Positions 11,301-20,640 of a DNA stretch of 37,296 nucleotides are shown one piece after another (position 1 is the first letter of the stretch; every line of letters begins with the position of its first letter). The notes under the pieces were generated by a model. The model saw only the letters and a program-made list of their open reading frames with translations, was not told the origin of the DNA and ran no database searches. The stretch is from assembly GCA_938017685.1 (NCBI GenBank), contig CALIIL010000017.1, positions 1 to 37,296 of the forward strand, given 5' to 3'. A program made the translations under genes and the position numbers. The stretch is from an uncultured Chitinophagaceae bacterium (GTDB lineage: Bacteria; Bacteroidota; Bacteroidia; Chitinophagales; Chitinophagaceae).

Positions 11301-11847
11301 GCTGTGCACTATCCTTAAATATACTCGGAGCAGCGAAAAGTATGAATATCCCAATGAATAAAGGAATAAGTAAATAGGGTAAGAATTTTTTGTTGGCGCC
11401 TAAGTTTACTGCATTGGTAAATGGAATAGGTGAAAGCTCTTGTGTTTTTTGTTCAATACTTGCAAGTATGAGTTCTTTGCTTTTTGCATTTTCACTCTGA
11501 TGCGAAAGCTGTAGAATATTTAATAATTTATCCTTCACATTTGGGAAGTGGTCACCAATAATTTGTGCTGCTTGATGGTGAGAGATTACTTTGCCTAAGC
11601 GCGACATTTTTAATAAAGGATTAATGACCCAAATGGCCAAACTGCCAACACCTAAAATGGCAAATATGCCAAGGAAACTATAGCGTAACCAAGATGGAAA
11701 GTAAAAGAAATATTCTCCTAAACTTATAATCAGATAAAAGGCTAGGGCAGAAGCAAGAAATATAATTATCCCACGCAATAGTTTATTGGCGTAATACTTA
11801 CGTATAAAGGCATCCAAACGCGATATTAGTAGGTTGTAATTATTCAT
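8389..11847 (-). CDS. DUF4175-like membrane protein with long coiled coil
   Basis: 1152 aa. Two membrane segments lie near the N-terminus (about 24-45 and 52-75, GIIIFLASALAFYLIISLG and YSFLGIFAILGVGSLAIWV), with another near 155-170 (LLIPLFIGIFILFAAPSIF). A beta-rich middle region (about 190-490) is followed by a very long Lys/Glu-rich coiled coil (about 490-770). A Gly/Lys/Pro-rich low-complexity tract with GNKPG repeats (about 920-1015) precedes a helical end. This matches the DUF4175 family of Bacteroidota, whose molecular role is not established. It starts 69 bp after sprA, so a link with surface secretion or envelope mechanics is possible but inferred only from position. The family name is from recognition of the N-terminus, not a search. 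Confidence 0.8.
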   Translation of the reverse strand: MNNYNLLISRLDAFIRKYYANKLLRGIIIFLASALAFYLIISLGEYFFYFPSWLRYSFLGIFAILGVGSLAIWVINPLLKMSRLGKVISHHQAAQIIGDHFPNVKDKLLNILQLSHQSENAKSKELILASIEQKTQELSPIPFTNAVNLGANKKFLPYLLIPLFIGIFILFAAPSIFKDSAQRLFQPEKSFAPQAPFTFEWTNKTEAVPQYEDVEIKVKTKGKTVPESISIILNGQKIAMQKNSDGSFSHTIHKLSKETLFQFEANGFLSKENTIKVWPNPLIKDFSVNLNYPSYTGKKDETLSNIGDVVVPEGTVITWNFTTEHTDKMLFGFTKVPTQPLTKNGNRFSISKRFFRDTSYSISLSNKSVKGKNDLQYHVSVIPDQYPSIHVNQYNDSLTENFVLFVGDAGDDYGISTVALQYSIQGEKGRKKNGRVPMNIKAGTFTQFEYFMDIEELGMQPGDELQYYFNACDNDGVNGSKCAKSAIFTYAKPSLKQLDSIVDQTQKEINKDLKNTAKQNEKVDKDIDKLKQKLLEKKNLDWQDKKKLQDLVKKNEAIQKQIESIKNKFQKNIKQSEEKNHSEDIKQKQKSLENLLEDLKDNKLAEKMKKIEELMKMLNKDKLFEELQKTQEENMQMEKDLDRMLELMKQLERDMRMEDVANKAKDLAKKEEELNKETDANKKGNDELKKKQDELNKKMDKLKKDLEELNKINKETETPQKMGEVNKQQKDAESQMDESSDALSKPSKASKSKASKAQKKAQKNLEDMANSLKSMAGGGSADQTEIDIKATRQILSNLLRMSFDQESLIAQVKSTNVTDPTFVTNVQQQYKLKDDSKMIADSLFALSKRLFEISSFVNKETGKINSQMKSSIQYLEARNKRRASVNQQYVMTSTNNLALMLNELLDQLQKKQAKQQGSGSCSKPGNKPGSKPGNKPGKKGGKGMGMQLSDIISKQEQLGSAMKRMLDKQGKKNPGKQGSEKGGKDGDKKGEAGKKGEGKKPGKEGGKSDQSGGESEEIARMAAQQSMLRKQLDDINNSLIKNGKSNPELTKIKNEMDRIETELVNKRITNNLLSRQSLILSRLMKAKNAIREQDQGEERESQSGKEVTREIPQNLKDILKNKKAAVEYYKTVPASLQPYYKNLVEQYFDLIK

Positions 11848-11916
11848 TTACTTCACTCGCAAGATAGCTAATTAATAGCTCTTGAGGATTAAAGGAATTG
11901 TGAAAATTAAGCTTGA

Positions 11917-14900
11917 TTACTGACCCATTAAGAAACGTAACATAACCCCTCCTCGTGTAGTCGTAATAGGGTAGGCGTTGGATACATACGGTATGCTTTG
12001 ACGACGGTCATACAATAGCCTTATTGTTAAGTTTTTGCTTAATAAGTAATCTATAGAAGGCGTAATACTAATCACTTTTTGACCTCTTGTATCTACTTTA
12101 ATACGTTGGTCTAATCGGTTAATAGATGTTCTGTCATCTCTAATCGAAAAGTCCATTTTGATATTTACATCACTCTTCATATTATGAAGGTTAAAGTATT
12201 GCGTATTTATAGTAACATTCTTTAATCGAATACCACCGCCAATGCTAATTTCAGAACTATTGGTTTCACTCAATTGGAAATCGACTAAGCTCATACTGAG
12301 TGTTCTAGATTTCTTATAGTCAAAGTGTATGTTGAGTGAATTCTGTAGTGTTGCGTCTATTCCAATAACCGGACCAAAGTTCTCATTAATGGTCATATTG
12401 GGCACGAAGAAATAAGGAACATAATTTCCAGTAATAGAGTCAATAAATGAGGGGTAACCCAAACCAAATGCATCATTATACATCAAGGCCGAGTTAAAGC
12501 CATTCATACTTAATGAAGCATTGTAAGCGTGTGTAAGTGTAAAGTTCTGGAAGATTTTTTTCATCTTTTTATTACGAGCTAATCCGTTATAGTTGATACG
12601 CCAGTTAGGCAAAGGCATTATATTTCTAAATGGATTACTTCGCACACCTTCGGTGCCATCTCCTATTAATGGAACCGCTTCAGGGTCATTACCCGTGTAG
12701 GCTGCTAAGAAGGCTGGAATGACAACATTTTGTTGGTAGCGCGTATATCCTTTGGCATATTCAGGATCTTCTGGCGCGGCAAGACTATTGGTGTATGGGT
12801 TAACTAATCCTAGTCTACGAGATATTGTTTTTCTGTAGGCTTCAAAATTATAGAATGCCTCCGTTAGATTATTAATATCGTTTTTACCAGATTGGAATAA
12901 TGTCCTTATGGCAATATATGAGATGTCAAAGCTTCCTGTTTCAAATGGGTTGAGATGTACGTAGTCATTTCCGCCACCAATCGTATCTTTAAATAATTCA
13001 GATAGGTTTTTACTAAAGTTTTTCTTTAAGGTTAAATCAATTCTAAAGTCTTTGAAAGGCTCAATATTAGCCGTTGCATTAATACTTTGCGCGTATTGTT
13101 GTTGCAATTGTTGTGAGAATAACGAATCCCTTGTTAGGAGATTGGCATTACCTGCATTATCTAACCAACGCCTGTTAGGCTGGTAACCAAATACGAAGTT
13201 GGCACCTGGTTGTAATTGGTTGGCAAAGTTCATACCTGCGTATTGATTACTATCCATGTAGCCAGGCAATATGGTTCCTAAGTTTTCATTATAAGTAATA
13301 CTTACACGTTTTAAACCCATTAAAGCACGACCAGCAATTCTTATACCTTCTGATGGGTCAGGGATACGCTTTTTGCGCTCTTCTCTTTTCTTCTTTTTGG
13401 CAAGTTTCTTTTTCTTCTTTTCTTCTTCTTTTTTGCGTTTTTCTTCCTCTCTTTTCTTTTTCAACTTCTCTCGGTCTATATCAACACCACCGGATTGTGT
13501 TATGGTTGTTGAGCCTTTATCTTTTAAAACTTTATCATCTTTGGCTTCGTCTTTTTTCTCTTGCTTTTTGTCGCTCTTACTAGGGACTTCAATTAGTGTT
13601 CCTCGTTTTGGCTTTTTACTACCGTCGTCATTTTTCTGACCGGCTTTCTTTTTCTTTTGTTTTTTAACTTTCGGTGTATTTATTACACGAAGTATTTTAA
13701 CCTTATTATATAGTTGGGAAAAGTTTAAGTCACCGTTTATCGTACGTTGTTGTGTATTACCAATAGTATTACCCAGGTTAGTTGCCAGTAAGGATGCTCT
13801 CGTAAAGTTATAAGTAGCATTATAAGACGCCCTAACATTCATCCAGTCCGTTAGCGGAAATTTATTCAATGGAACATTGTAGTTGGCATTGAGTGTGTGA
13901 TTGAAATTTGTATTTCGTCCACCTCGAAGTAAATTATCTACTAAGCTGTCGCGTTTTACTTTGGTATTAATACGTCCATTGGGTTCATCAATTCGTGCCA
14001 TATTATTAGCCGAATAGTCTATAGCTAAGGAACGAGTGAGGTTCCAACGCATATTGTAGGTTCTGTTCCAAGTAAAGAATTTGAAGAAATTGGTTGGTAG
14101 GGTATAGTTACCATCATCAACATTTCTTAATTCGGTTTCTCCTATGATACGTTGCATAGAGGAGCGTACTGTAAAGTTGGCCGGCAATACATTGAAATTA
14201 AAGTCGCGGATAAACTGTAAGTACTTTCTTTTCTTACCAATTATATTTTTAAAAGGTTCAATCGGTTTTGATTTGGGAGCATATGTATAGCCTACACCTA
14301 AGTTGTGCTCATCTAATACATCTTTTTCAATTAATGGATCGCTATTATTAGTCTGCGTATATGAATAACTCATATCGAAGTTTTTCAAATCCCACGGTTG
14401 GTTTTTCTTATCATTTACTGGAACGATACGCACATTCTGTAGGTTCAAACTTTTAATAGAGGTGAAGTCTTGAGCAGCTCTTTTAATAGAGTCGCGATCA
14501 GCAGCCGCTGCGTCATCTAGCTTGTCTTGGAACTTTACATCTAAGTCATAAGGATCATACACAGGGTTCGTTACGGATTGAGATATGCCAGCAAAAATTG
14601 GAAGTTGAACTCCCCAATCTTTTGGTAATATTTTACCCGCTTGCACGGTTGTTGATACATCAAATTGACTAAAGTTCTCTCGTGCTCTTTCATTTACACG
14701 TTGGTCTATATTTCCATAACCAGCGGTATACATATTACCACTCACTTTTACATTGGCAATATCGGCTAGTTGTATATCAGCTTGTCCTATGGCTGCCCAA
14801 CCACCACTTTCATCTAAGTTGGATAAGCGTAATTCATTAAACCAAACTTCTACACATTTTTTGGCTCCATCATCTTGTGGTGTGTTTGGTTTTTTCTTTG

Positions 14901-17900
14901 GGTTTAACACACCGAGCATACATTGTTTGGCGTCACCAATATTTGGGTTACCTACGATGATTATTTTTCGTCCATTGCTAAGGTTCACCTCGTAAGGTAT
15001 AATGTTTGAGGCGCCTGCTTTATTTCTAGCTCTTTTGGCTGCAACTAATTCGCTCATTTCCAATGCCAAATCATTTTCAATTGGCCATACTTCTCTTGCG
15101 GCGCTATTATCTGTAGAGCTAAGGTTAAATGGAACTTTGGTTAATTTTAATGGAATTTGATACTCATAGTAGTTACTGCTAAAGTCACTCCCCAAGCGTA
15201 TAAATGCACTCACGTCTCCATCTTTAAGTGGGCTAGCGTCTGAACCTTCGGCATGTATAAACATGTCTAACTTTTTAAATTGGCGTAAGTCCATTCCTAA
15301 TGATTTAAATACGCCTCGAGAATCGCCGTCTTCTAAACCACAGGTTTGTATTGATAATGATTGCTCATTAAGAAATACATTTTGACCATTACTTACTTGC
15401 TGCTGCTGGCGGTTAATTCCTGGTGGTATAACGTAAGGAACCGGGGAGCGGCTGCCATTCTCTTCTAAACTAACGGAGGTTAAGTTAAACTCTGTAGCAT
15501 CATTATCATCTAATGGTATGAGCTCGCCAGGTTCTTTTAATGAAAAACCATATTGGCGCCATTGGTTACGACCTAATTCTAAGCGAGCAAAGCGCATTAC
15601 GGTTGTATCTGTAAAGCCGGTCATAAACATTCTAAAGAAACGAATAGAGCGGAAGTCTGTAATGCCACCAACGCGGTCACTAAACTCACGAATTGGAATT
15701 TTAAATTGATACCAAGTAGCCTCCTCTGTTCGATCATTGGCCATGACAACATTGGTTGTTTGCTTGTTTACGATGTAGTTTTCACCCACTTGCATATTGG
15801 GTTTTATTTCAACACGGTATTGAAAGTAAGATTCGTTTTCGTTTAGTGTATTATCTCTATTAATATCCTCACTTTCTGGGATGTTGGTAAATGAGTTTGA
15901 GAACGTATTACTACCCGATTGAACAGGCGAGTTACCTTGAGGATTATTAAAGTTAATGTAACGACCTAGAACGCTTCTTTGTTCATTGTCATAATCATCT
16001 CCGCGAAAGTGATGATAGTTATCGGCATTAGGGTCTTCTAGTGCTTTTAAATAAGCGGCTGATGTAGCTCCGAAATTGTTCTGAATTTCTTGAATATAAT
16101 CGTCAAAACTTGTTATCTCTTCATTATCATCCATGCCATCGTAACCTAAATCTTGTAAGGCACGATCATCATTAGAGTTGCCAAATGCTGGTGTGATTTG
16201 TTGTTGGAATTTAGGGATGTTACTCCATGCTGTTTTTGAAACTTTAGTAGCATCAGCCGGTGAAGGCAAGCCATTTTCAAAAAACTTACGAGAGTCTTTT
16301 AAGATATCTTCAGAGATGCTTCCCATATTAATATAAAGCTCACCCGGTACTTGGTTGTGTTCTAAATTTCCATTGCCATCAACATCTATGAAGGGATCTA
16401 ATACCCAAAATTCAATAAAGCCAACATTGGCAGTTTCGAAATCGCTAAAGTCAATGGGGCGCATAATACCTCCCCAGCGTTTTTCAGGATTTAATAACTT
16501 ACCATCTGCATCAATATTGGTTCCGTCAAAATTGTATGGCCCGCGCGTATCTGGGAAGTAAGCCATATCAAATGTTGTAAGATTACCTTGCAGGCTTGTG
16601 GCTGTTCTGTTAGGGAATACCTCTTGTTGTGATATTAATCTTAGGTAATGACTTGATAGTTGTGACGTATCTGCCTTTAAATGCTCAGGCATACAGTTTT
16701 GTCTTTTATCAACCATACAAGGATCAATATTATACCAAGCTACTTTGGCTCTGTTCTTGCCATAATTTAAATTATTAACCAAGCTGGCTTCTGGGAACAA
16801 TTCTTGACCCAACTTATCTGTAGCGCCTTTGGGTGTGCTCGCTAGGCTCCATAAAGTAACAGGAAATTTTAAATCGTAAGCACTGCGCGTACCCTCAAAA
16901 TCATCAATATATACTTCACCTTGACCACTGGGCCCTTCAATAAATCGGCTATGTCCAGGAATGAGTCTTGCCACTTCACCGCTGGCATTAATCATAGAGT
17001 TGGCCTTGGTGTTAAGTAATGGCAGGTTGTCTATAAACTTAGTTAAGCCAGGTAATTCTTTCTGAAAGTTTGCGTCAACACCTAATACGGTGTTTTTAAT
17101 TGGATCATCACCAAAGGTTACTTTTTGGAAATAAGGACGCTCTGAAAGTCGAAGGGCTGTTGCACCAATTGTAAAATCGTCATTGATGAAATAATCCAAT
17201 CTCGTACCCATGAAATTTTGCACTTGTGTACCAAAAGCAATATTATTTTCATAAGACACATTAATAGGAATGCCTGAACTTAAAATCCCTGAGTTTATAA
17301 TCTTTAATTTTCCAATACCATAGTCAATTGTATAATCCACATTTTCTGTTAACTTCTGTCCTCCGGCAAAAACTGAAACAGACCCTTGCGGAATATTGAA
17401 ACCTCCCAAGAATATCTCAGATGAATTGGCTGATTGGAAGTTACCTTTTAAAAGAAAACGATTAAACTGTGGGAACTGTATGGCAATATTCTTAGTTGAA
17501 TCATACAAGATATTATACAAGTATCTTTTTTCTAAAGCTACATCACCTCCAAAAGCGGGCTTTAAATCTTCACCAAAAGGTTCAAGCACTGGGAATATAA
17601 TTTTACCTGTTTGCGATTGCACTGTTAAGCCTTCAACATAATCAAAGCGTCCATCAGGTTGTGGGTCATTCTGATTATTTAAGCGATCTAAGTTTAAAAT
17701 ATTTAATAATGGAATACCAGCATTGGGTCCTTCAGGTAAAAATCTTTTTTGCCCGCCACCTGGATCTTGATACAAAATGTTTAGGATAAATTTATCAGGA
17801 TTAACTCCGCTGGCTCCTAATGCATAAATATTTTTCATCATCAAGTCCCAAATCGGTTTTGTAGGATCTGGTGTTGTTGATTTTAGCATTTTCAAGTACA

Positions 17901-19386
17901 ATACTTTTGGCGAAGCACTATCAGGTGGTAATGATTGAGAAAATTCTCCCACTTGATACACCTTACCATTATTAGTATACTCATAAGCAACACCAATTAC
18001 ATCATCAGGTTGTAGTTGCGTATTAATCGATATGAAACCTAATTGCGGATTGAATGAGAATTCATTTGGATTTAACTGGCGAGCAAATGTTTTTTCAAAA
18101 TCTTCAGTTTGTTTTAATCCTAAAGACTGCAATGAGTTTATAACGGTTCCAATATTTCTGTTAGAAGAGTTTTGTGCTACTTGGGTATATAAGTTATTGG
18201 CATTATTGTCTGGTAAAGCTCCAGGCCGACCGGCAAAAAGCGGATTAAACGGTTGGTCTTCTCCTAAATCTTGTAAGGCTACTATATCCCTTGCATTGAT
18301 TGTCGTTCCTTGTCGGTTAGTAATCCATACTTCAACACGTGTAATATTATTGAGTGATTGTATGATTGGGTAATTAGCCAAGGCGCCATTGTAGTTATCT
18401 CTAAAGTACTTACCTAATAAGAAGTGTCGGAAGTAATCATAATTGTCAGCGCTAATTTCGAAATCTTGAGTCTGTGCGCCACCTTTTACTGAGAAGCTTT
18501 CTTTTCTTGATTTTTGTTGTGATAATACGTTGGTCATCATTAAGCGACCAAATTGCAATTGAGCTTTTACACCGAACAAAGACTGTACACCTTGTATAAG
18601 AGAACTTTTTAAGGGGAAACTAATATAACCCGCTTCAATTTTTCTAATGATATCATCTTCCTTACCGGTAAATTCTAGTTTTAATTGGTTTTCAAAATCA
18701 AAGGTTGCTTGTGTGTTGTAATTAAAATTCAAACGCATCTTGTCGCCCACTTTTGCCAAGAGGTTAATATTCATTTGAACATCAAAATCAAAAATGCCAT
18801 ATTTCTGAGCACTTTGTACCAAGGCTGGGTTCTGCACATTTTGCCAATTCCCGCCAAAGAACATATCTACATTACCTTGAGGTTTTACTTCAATCGTTTG
18901 TCCGCCAAATATTCTATCAAATATTCTGTTGCCTAATTCTACTTTAGGAATTACGCCACCACTTTTAGTGATATTAAATAATTGATCCGCTCGCTTTCGC
19001 CAGTACGCATCTTCATCTTTACGTCCTTGATATTCTAATAGTTCTTCTAACGACAGGTTCGAAGGTCTACGGAAGTAAGAATCGCCAATTTTTTCTTCAA
19101 TAGAGTAGGTGCCTGTTTCGGGATCATATACATACTCCTTATTTAGGTTACTTGGATCTTTCAGGTCAAATTGCTTGCCTCCTTTATTTTCTATTTGATT
19201 ACCGTTACGATCATCTAATGGGAACTTGAGTGAGGTGTCTTTTTTAGACTTTTTATTTTCGGTAGAGTCGCCTTCATCATTTTCATATGGAAAATAAAAT
19301 GGCTTGGCGTCTGTTGTCTGGAGCATAGCCCAGCTAATACCCATGATAGATAGTAGGACAAATGTGTATTTTAATGTTTGCTTCAA
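11917..19386 (-). CDS. sprA: Cell-surface protein SprA (Sov), T9SS outer-membrane translocon
   Basis: 2489 aa with signal peptide MKQTLKYTFVLLSIMGISWA. SprA/Sov is the giant outer-membrane beta-barrel through which T9SS cargo crosses; in gliding Bacteroidota it is also needed to place adhesins. Recognisable SprA segments include IPKVELGNRIFDRIFGG, VDMFFGGNWQNVQNP, MRLNFNYNTQATFDFENQ, EVYIDDFEGTRSAYDLK, CVEVWFNELRLSNLDESGG and the C-terminal RGGVMLRFLMGQ. Length agrees with the family. An extremely Lys/Glu-rich stretch at about residues 1905-2005 interrupts the barrel region and is presumably a periplasmic turn or loop. ruvA ends 6 bp upstream, so the two are probably co-transcribed. Gliding itself cannot be inferred from this gene alone. 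Confidence 0.97.
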   Translation of the reverse strand: MKQTLKYTFVLLSIMGISWAMLQTTDAKPFYFPYENDEGDSTENKKSKKDTSLKFPLDDRNGNQIENKGGKQFDLKDPSNLNKEYVYDPETGTYSIEEKIGDSYFRRPSNLSLEELLEYQGRKDEDAYWRKRADQLFNITKSGGVIPKVELGNRIFDRIFGGQTIEVKPQGNVDMFFGGNWQNVQNPALVQSAQKYGIFDFDVQMNINLLAKVGDKMRLNFNYNTQATFDFENQLKLEFTGKEDDIIRKIEAGYISFPLKSSLIQGVQSLFGVKAQLQFGRLMMTNVLSQQKSRKESFSVKGGAQTQDFEISADNYDYFRHFLLGKYFRDNYNGALANYPIIQSLNNITRVEVWITNRQGTTINARDIVALQDLGEDQPFNPLFAGRPGALPDNNANNLYTQVAQNSSNRNIGTVINSLQSLGLKQTEDFEKTFARQLNPNEFSFNPQLGFISINTQLQPDDVIGVAYEYTNNGKVYQVGEFSQSLPPDSASPKVLYLKMLKSTTPDPTKPIWDLMMKNIYALGASGVNPDKFILNILYQDPGGGQKRFLPEGPNAGIPLLNILNLDRLNNQNDPQPDGRFDYVEGLTVQSQTGKIIFPVLEPFGEDLKPAFGGDVALEKRYLYNILYDSTKNIAIQFPQFNRFLLKGNFQSANSSEIFLGGFNIPQGSVSVFAGGQKLTENVDYTIDYGIGKLKIINSGILSSGIPINVSYENNIAFGTQVQNFMGTRLDYFINDDFTIGATALRLSERPYFQKVTFGDDPIKNTVLGVDANFQKELPGLTKFIDNLPLLNTKANSMINASGEVARLIPGHSRFIEGPSGQGEVYIDDFEGTRSAYDLKFPVTLWSLASTPKGATDKLGQELFPEASLVNNLNYGKNRAKVAWYNIDPCMVDKRQNCMPEHLKADTSQLSSHYLRLISQQEVFPNRTATSLQGNLTTFDMAYFPDTRGPYNFDGTNIDADGKLLNPEKRWGGIMRPIDFSDFETANVGFIEFWVLDPFIDVDGNGNLEHNQVPGELYINMGSISEDILKDSRKFFENGLPSPADATKVSKTAWSNIPKFQQQITPAFGNSNDDRALQDLGYDGMDDNEEITSFDDYIQEIQNNFGATSAAYLKALEDPNADNYHHFRGDDYDNEQRSVLGRYINFNNPQGNSPVQSGSNTFSNSFTNIPESEDINRDNTLNENESYFQYRVEIKPNMQVGENYIVNKQTTNVVMANDRTEEATWYQFKIPIREFSDRVGGITDFRSIRFFRMFMTGFTDTTVMRFARLELGRNQWRQYGFSLKEPGELIPLDDNDATEFNLTSVSLEENGSRSPVPYVIPPGINRQQQQVSNGQNVFLNEQSLSIQTCGLEDGDSRGVFKSLGMDLRQFKKLDMFIHAEGSDASPLKDGDVSAFIRLGSDFSSNYYEYQIPLKLTKVPFNLSSTDNSAAREVWPIENDLALEMSELVAAKRARNKAGASNIIPYEVNLSNGRKIIIVGNPNIGDAKQCMLGVLNPKKKPNTPQDDGAKKCVEVWFNELRLSNLDESGGWAAIGQADIQLADIANVKVSGNMYTAGYGNIDQRVNERARENFSQFDVSTTVQAGKILPKDWGVQLPIFAGISQSVTNPVYDPYDLDVKFQDKLDDAAAADRDSIKRAAQDFTSIKSLNLQNVRIVPVNDKKNQPWDLKNFDMSYSYTQTNNSDPLIEKDVLDEHNLGVGYTYAPKSKPIEPFKNIIGKKRKYLQFIRDFNFNVLPANFTVRSSMQRIIGETELRNVDDGNYTLPTNFFKFFTWNRTYNMRWNLTRSLAIDYSANNMARIDEPNGRINTKVKRDSLVDNLLRGGRNTNFNHTLNANYNVPLNKFPLTDWMNVRASYNATYNFTRASLLATNLGNTIGNTQQRTINGDLNFSQLYNKVKILRVINTPKVKKQKKKKAGQKNDDGSKKPKRGTLIEVPSKSDKKQEKKDEAKDDKVLKDKGSTTITQSGGVDIDREKLKKKREEEKRKKEEEKKKKKLAKKKKREERKKRIPDPSEGIRIAGRALMGLKRVSITYNENLGTILPGYMDSNQYAGMNFANQLQPGANFVFGYQPNRRWLDNAGNANLLTRDSLFSQQLQQQYAQSINATANIEPFKDFRIDLTLKKNFSKNLSELFKDTIGGGNDYVHLNPFETGSFDISYIAIRTLFQSGKNDINNLTEAFYNFEAYRKTISRRLGLVNPYTNSLAAPEDPEYAKGYTRYQQNVVIPAFLAAYTGNDPEAVPLIGDGTEGVRSNPFRNIMPLPNWRINYNGLARNKKMKKIFQNFTLTHAYNASLSMNGFNSALMYNDAFGLGYPSFIDSITGNYVPYFFVPNMTINENFGPVIGIDATLQNSLNIHFDYKKSRTLSMSLVDFQLSETNSSEISIGGGIRLKNVTINTQYFNLHNMKSDVNIKMDFSIRDDRTSINRLDQRIKVDTRGQKVISITPSIDYLLSKNLTIRLLYDRRQSIPYVSNAYPITTTRGGVMLRFLMGQ

Positions 19387-19392
19387 ATCGTT

Positions 19393-19974
19393 TTAAATCT
19401 CTTTTAATGCTAGTTTTATCACCTCTTCAACTTGTGAATATTCCCCCGACTTGAGCACTTTATGCACTGCATTGTATGCTGTGTTACGCGCAATGCCTAA
19501 ACTTACTAATGCATTTAACGCATCCTTACTCATATTATTGTTCGAGGTCGCATCTAAATCAATTGTTTCACCAGATTTTATGAGTTTATCTTTTAATTCA
19601 AGAATAATGCGCTTGGCACCTTTGGCTCCAATACCTTTTATACTAGTCAGTACTTTTTCATTTCCTTGTACAATGGCTCCGCGCAACTCTTCTGGCTTCA
19701 TGCCCGATAGCATAACTCTTGCCGTTGTAGCACCAACTCCAGAAACCGAGATAAGGTGCATAAACAAGTCACGCTCTTTTTCATTAAAAAATCCAAACAG
19801 AGATTCAGCATCTTCACGTATGTGATGATAGATTAAAATCTTGCCTTCGGTCCAATCTTTAATCTGCTCATAGGTATTTAAGCTAATATGAACTTCATAT
19901 CCTACACCTTGCACATTAAGCCATATAAAGGCTGCATTTTTCTTCTCTATTTTTCCTTCGAGGAAAACAATCAT
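19393..19974 (-). CDS. ruvA: Holliday junction DNA helicase subunit RuvA
   Basis: 193 aa. RuvA forms a tetramer that holds the four-way junction flat while RuvB drives branch migration. The start MIVFLEGKIEKKNAAFIWLN then VQGVGYEV is the typical OB-fold domain I. Two helix-hairpin-helix elements follow (LISVSGVGATTARVMLSGM and LTSIKGIGAKGAKRIILELK). The C-terminal domain III (ALNALVSLGIARNTAYNAV) contacts RuvB. Length is normal. ruvB and ruvC are not adjacent. It leads the probable ruvA-sprA operon with a 6-bp gap. Confidence 0.97.
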   Translation of the reverse strand: MIVFLEGKIEKKNAAFIWLNVQGVGYEVHISLNTYEQIKDWTEGKILIYHHIREDAESLFGFFNEKERDLFMHLISVSGVGATTARVMLSGMKPEELRGAIVQGNEKVLTSIKGIGAKGAKRIILELKDKLIKSGETIDLDATSNNNMSKDALNALVSLGIARNTAYNAVHKVLKSGEYSQVEEVIKLALKEI

Positions 19975-19982
19975 ATTGATAA

Positions 19983-19990
19983 CAAATATA
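19983..19990 (-). promoter_or_regulatory. Possible -7 box upstream of ruvA
   Basis: Reads TATATTTG on the minus strand, an exact TAnnTTTG, ending only 8 bases before the ruvA ATG. If used, the leader would be about 5 bases. The nearest upstream TTG is 25 bases away, longer than usual, so the call is weak. Confidence 0.3.
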
Positions 19991-20133
19991 TGTGATTTTA
20001 CTACCTTTTGATAGCCAATAGAGTGCCAAAAACGTTAAAAAATGACAGAAACATTTCAAAGCGAATAAAATCCTAAAGATGGTAGGGTTTGCATTGAATT
20101 TCTTAGGTTTGCAATGGCTAAAAATTAACAATA

Positions 20134-20532
20134 ATGAAACCAATACGCGTATTAATAGCCAAGGTGGGTCTTGATGGACACGACCGTGGCGCCAAGGTCA
20201 TTGCAGCAGCGCTGCGAGATGCAGGTATGGAGGTAATATACACTGGACTGCGCCAGACACCAGCCATGGTTGTTAAAGCTGCATTGCAAGAAGATGTTAA
20301 TGCCATTGGTGTAAGTATACTGAGTGGTGCACATATGACCGTATTTCCAGCAATTATTAATGAAATGAAAAAAGAAGGTGTAGAAAATGTACTCCTAACT
20401 GGTGGTGGTATTATACCTGAGGATGATATGAATGAACTTAGAGCGATGGGAGTGGGTGAGCTTTTTTCGCCAGGAACACCCACAACAGATATTGCAGATT
20501 ATATAAAAGAGTTTGTAGCTGCAAAGGCTTAG
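20134..20532 (+). CDS. Free-standing cobalamin (B12)-binding domain protein, methylmalonyl-CoA mutase small-subunit type
   Basis: 132 aa, essentially one B12-binding Rossmann-like domain. [20 protein letters not shown] contains the D-x-H-x-x-G motif (His16 would replace the lower dimethylbenzimidazole ligand of cobalamin). VSILSGAH is the S-x-L element and LLTGGGIIP the GG element near the nucleotide loop. In most bacteria this domain is the C-terminus of methylmalonyl-CoA mutase; here it is separate, as in McmB or isobutyryl/hydroxyisobutyryl-CoA mutase small subunits. The large catalytic subunit is not in the window. A crotonase gene follows 108 bp downstream, consistent with acyl-CoA metabolism. 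Which acyl-CoA is rearranged cannot be told from this subunit. Confidence 0.9.
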   Translation: MKPIRVLIAKVGLDGHDRGAKVIAAALRDAGMEVIYTGLRQTPAMVVKAALQEDVNAIGVSILSGAHMTVFPAIINEMKKEGVENVLLTGGGIIPEDDMNELRAMGVGELFSPGTPTTDIADYIKEFVAAKA

Positions 20533-20573
20533 TTTGAGCGGCTAATTCTGATTTAGCAAGAAAGTTAAAGAAG

Positions 20574-20599
20574 GTGTCAGTTCGAGCGTAGTCGAAAAC
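20574..20599. repeat. Dispersed intergenic repeat fragment (TTCGAGCGTAGTCGAA core)
   Basis: The stretch GTCAGTTCGAGCGTAGTCGA sits in the gap between the B12-domain gene and the crotonase gene. TTCGA and TCGAA form inverted arms around GCGTAG. Sequences of this form are commonly scattered between genes in Bacteroidota; that is recalled, not searched. A related-looking element lies near 25792. Confidence 0.45.
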
Positions 20600-20640
20600 A
20601 ACTAAACGTCTAAACAAAAAACAACTAAACAATAAAACAA

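Noticed and set aside
13353-13639. Two plus-strand Phe/Ser-rich frames
   Set aside because: Mirror of the lysine-rich insert in sprA.
19916-20143. Minus-strand frame of 75 codons upstream of ruvA
   Set aside because: Overlaps the ruvA start and the promoter gap; the sequence looks random and the ruvA start is well defined.
20574-20599. Operator or terminator between the B12 and crotonase genes
   Set aside because: The inverted arms are short with no T run; it fits better as a dispersed repeat.
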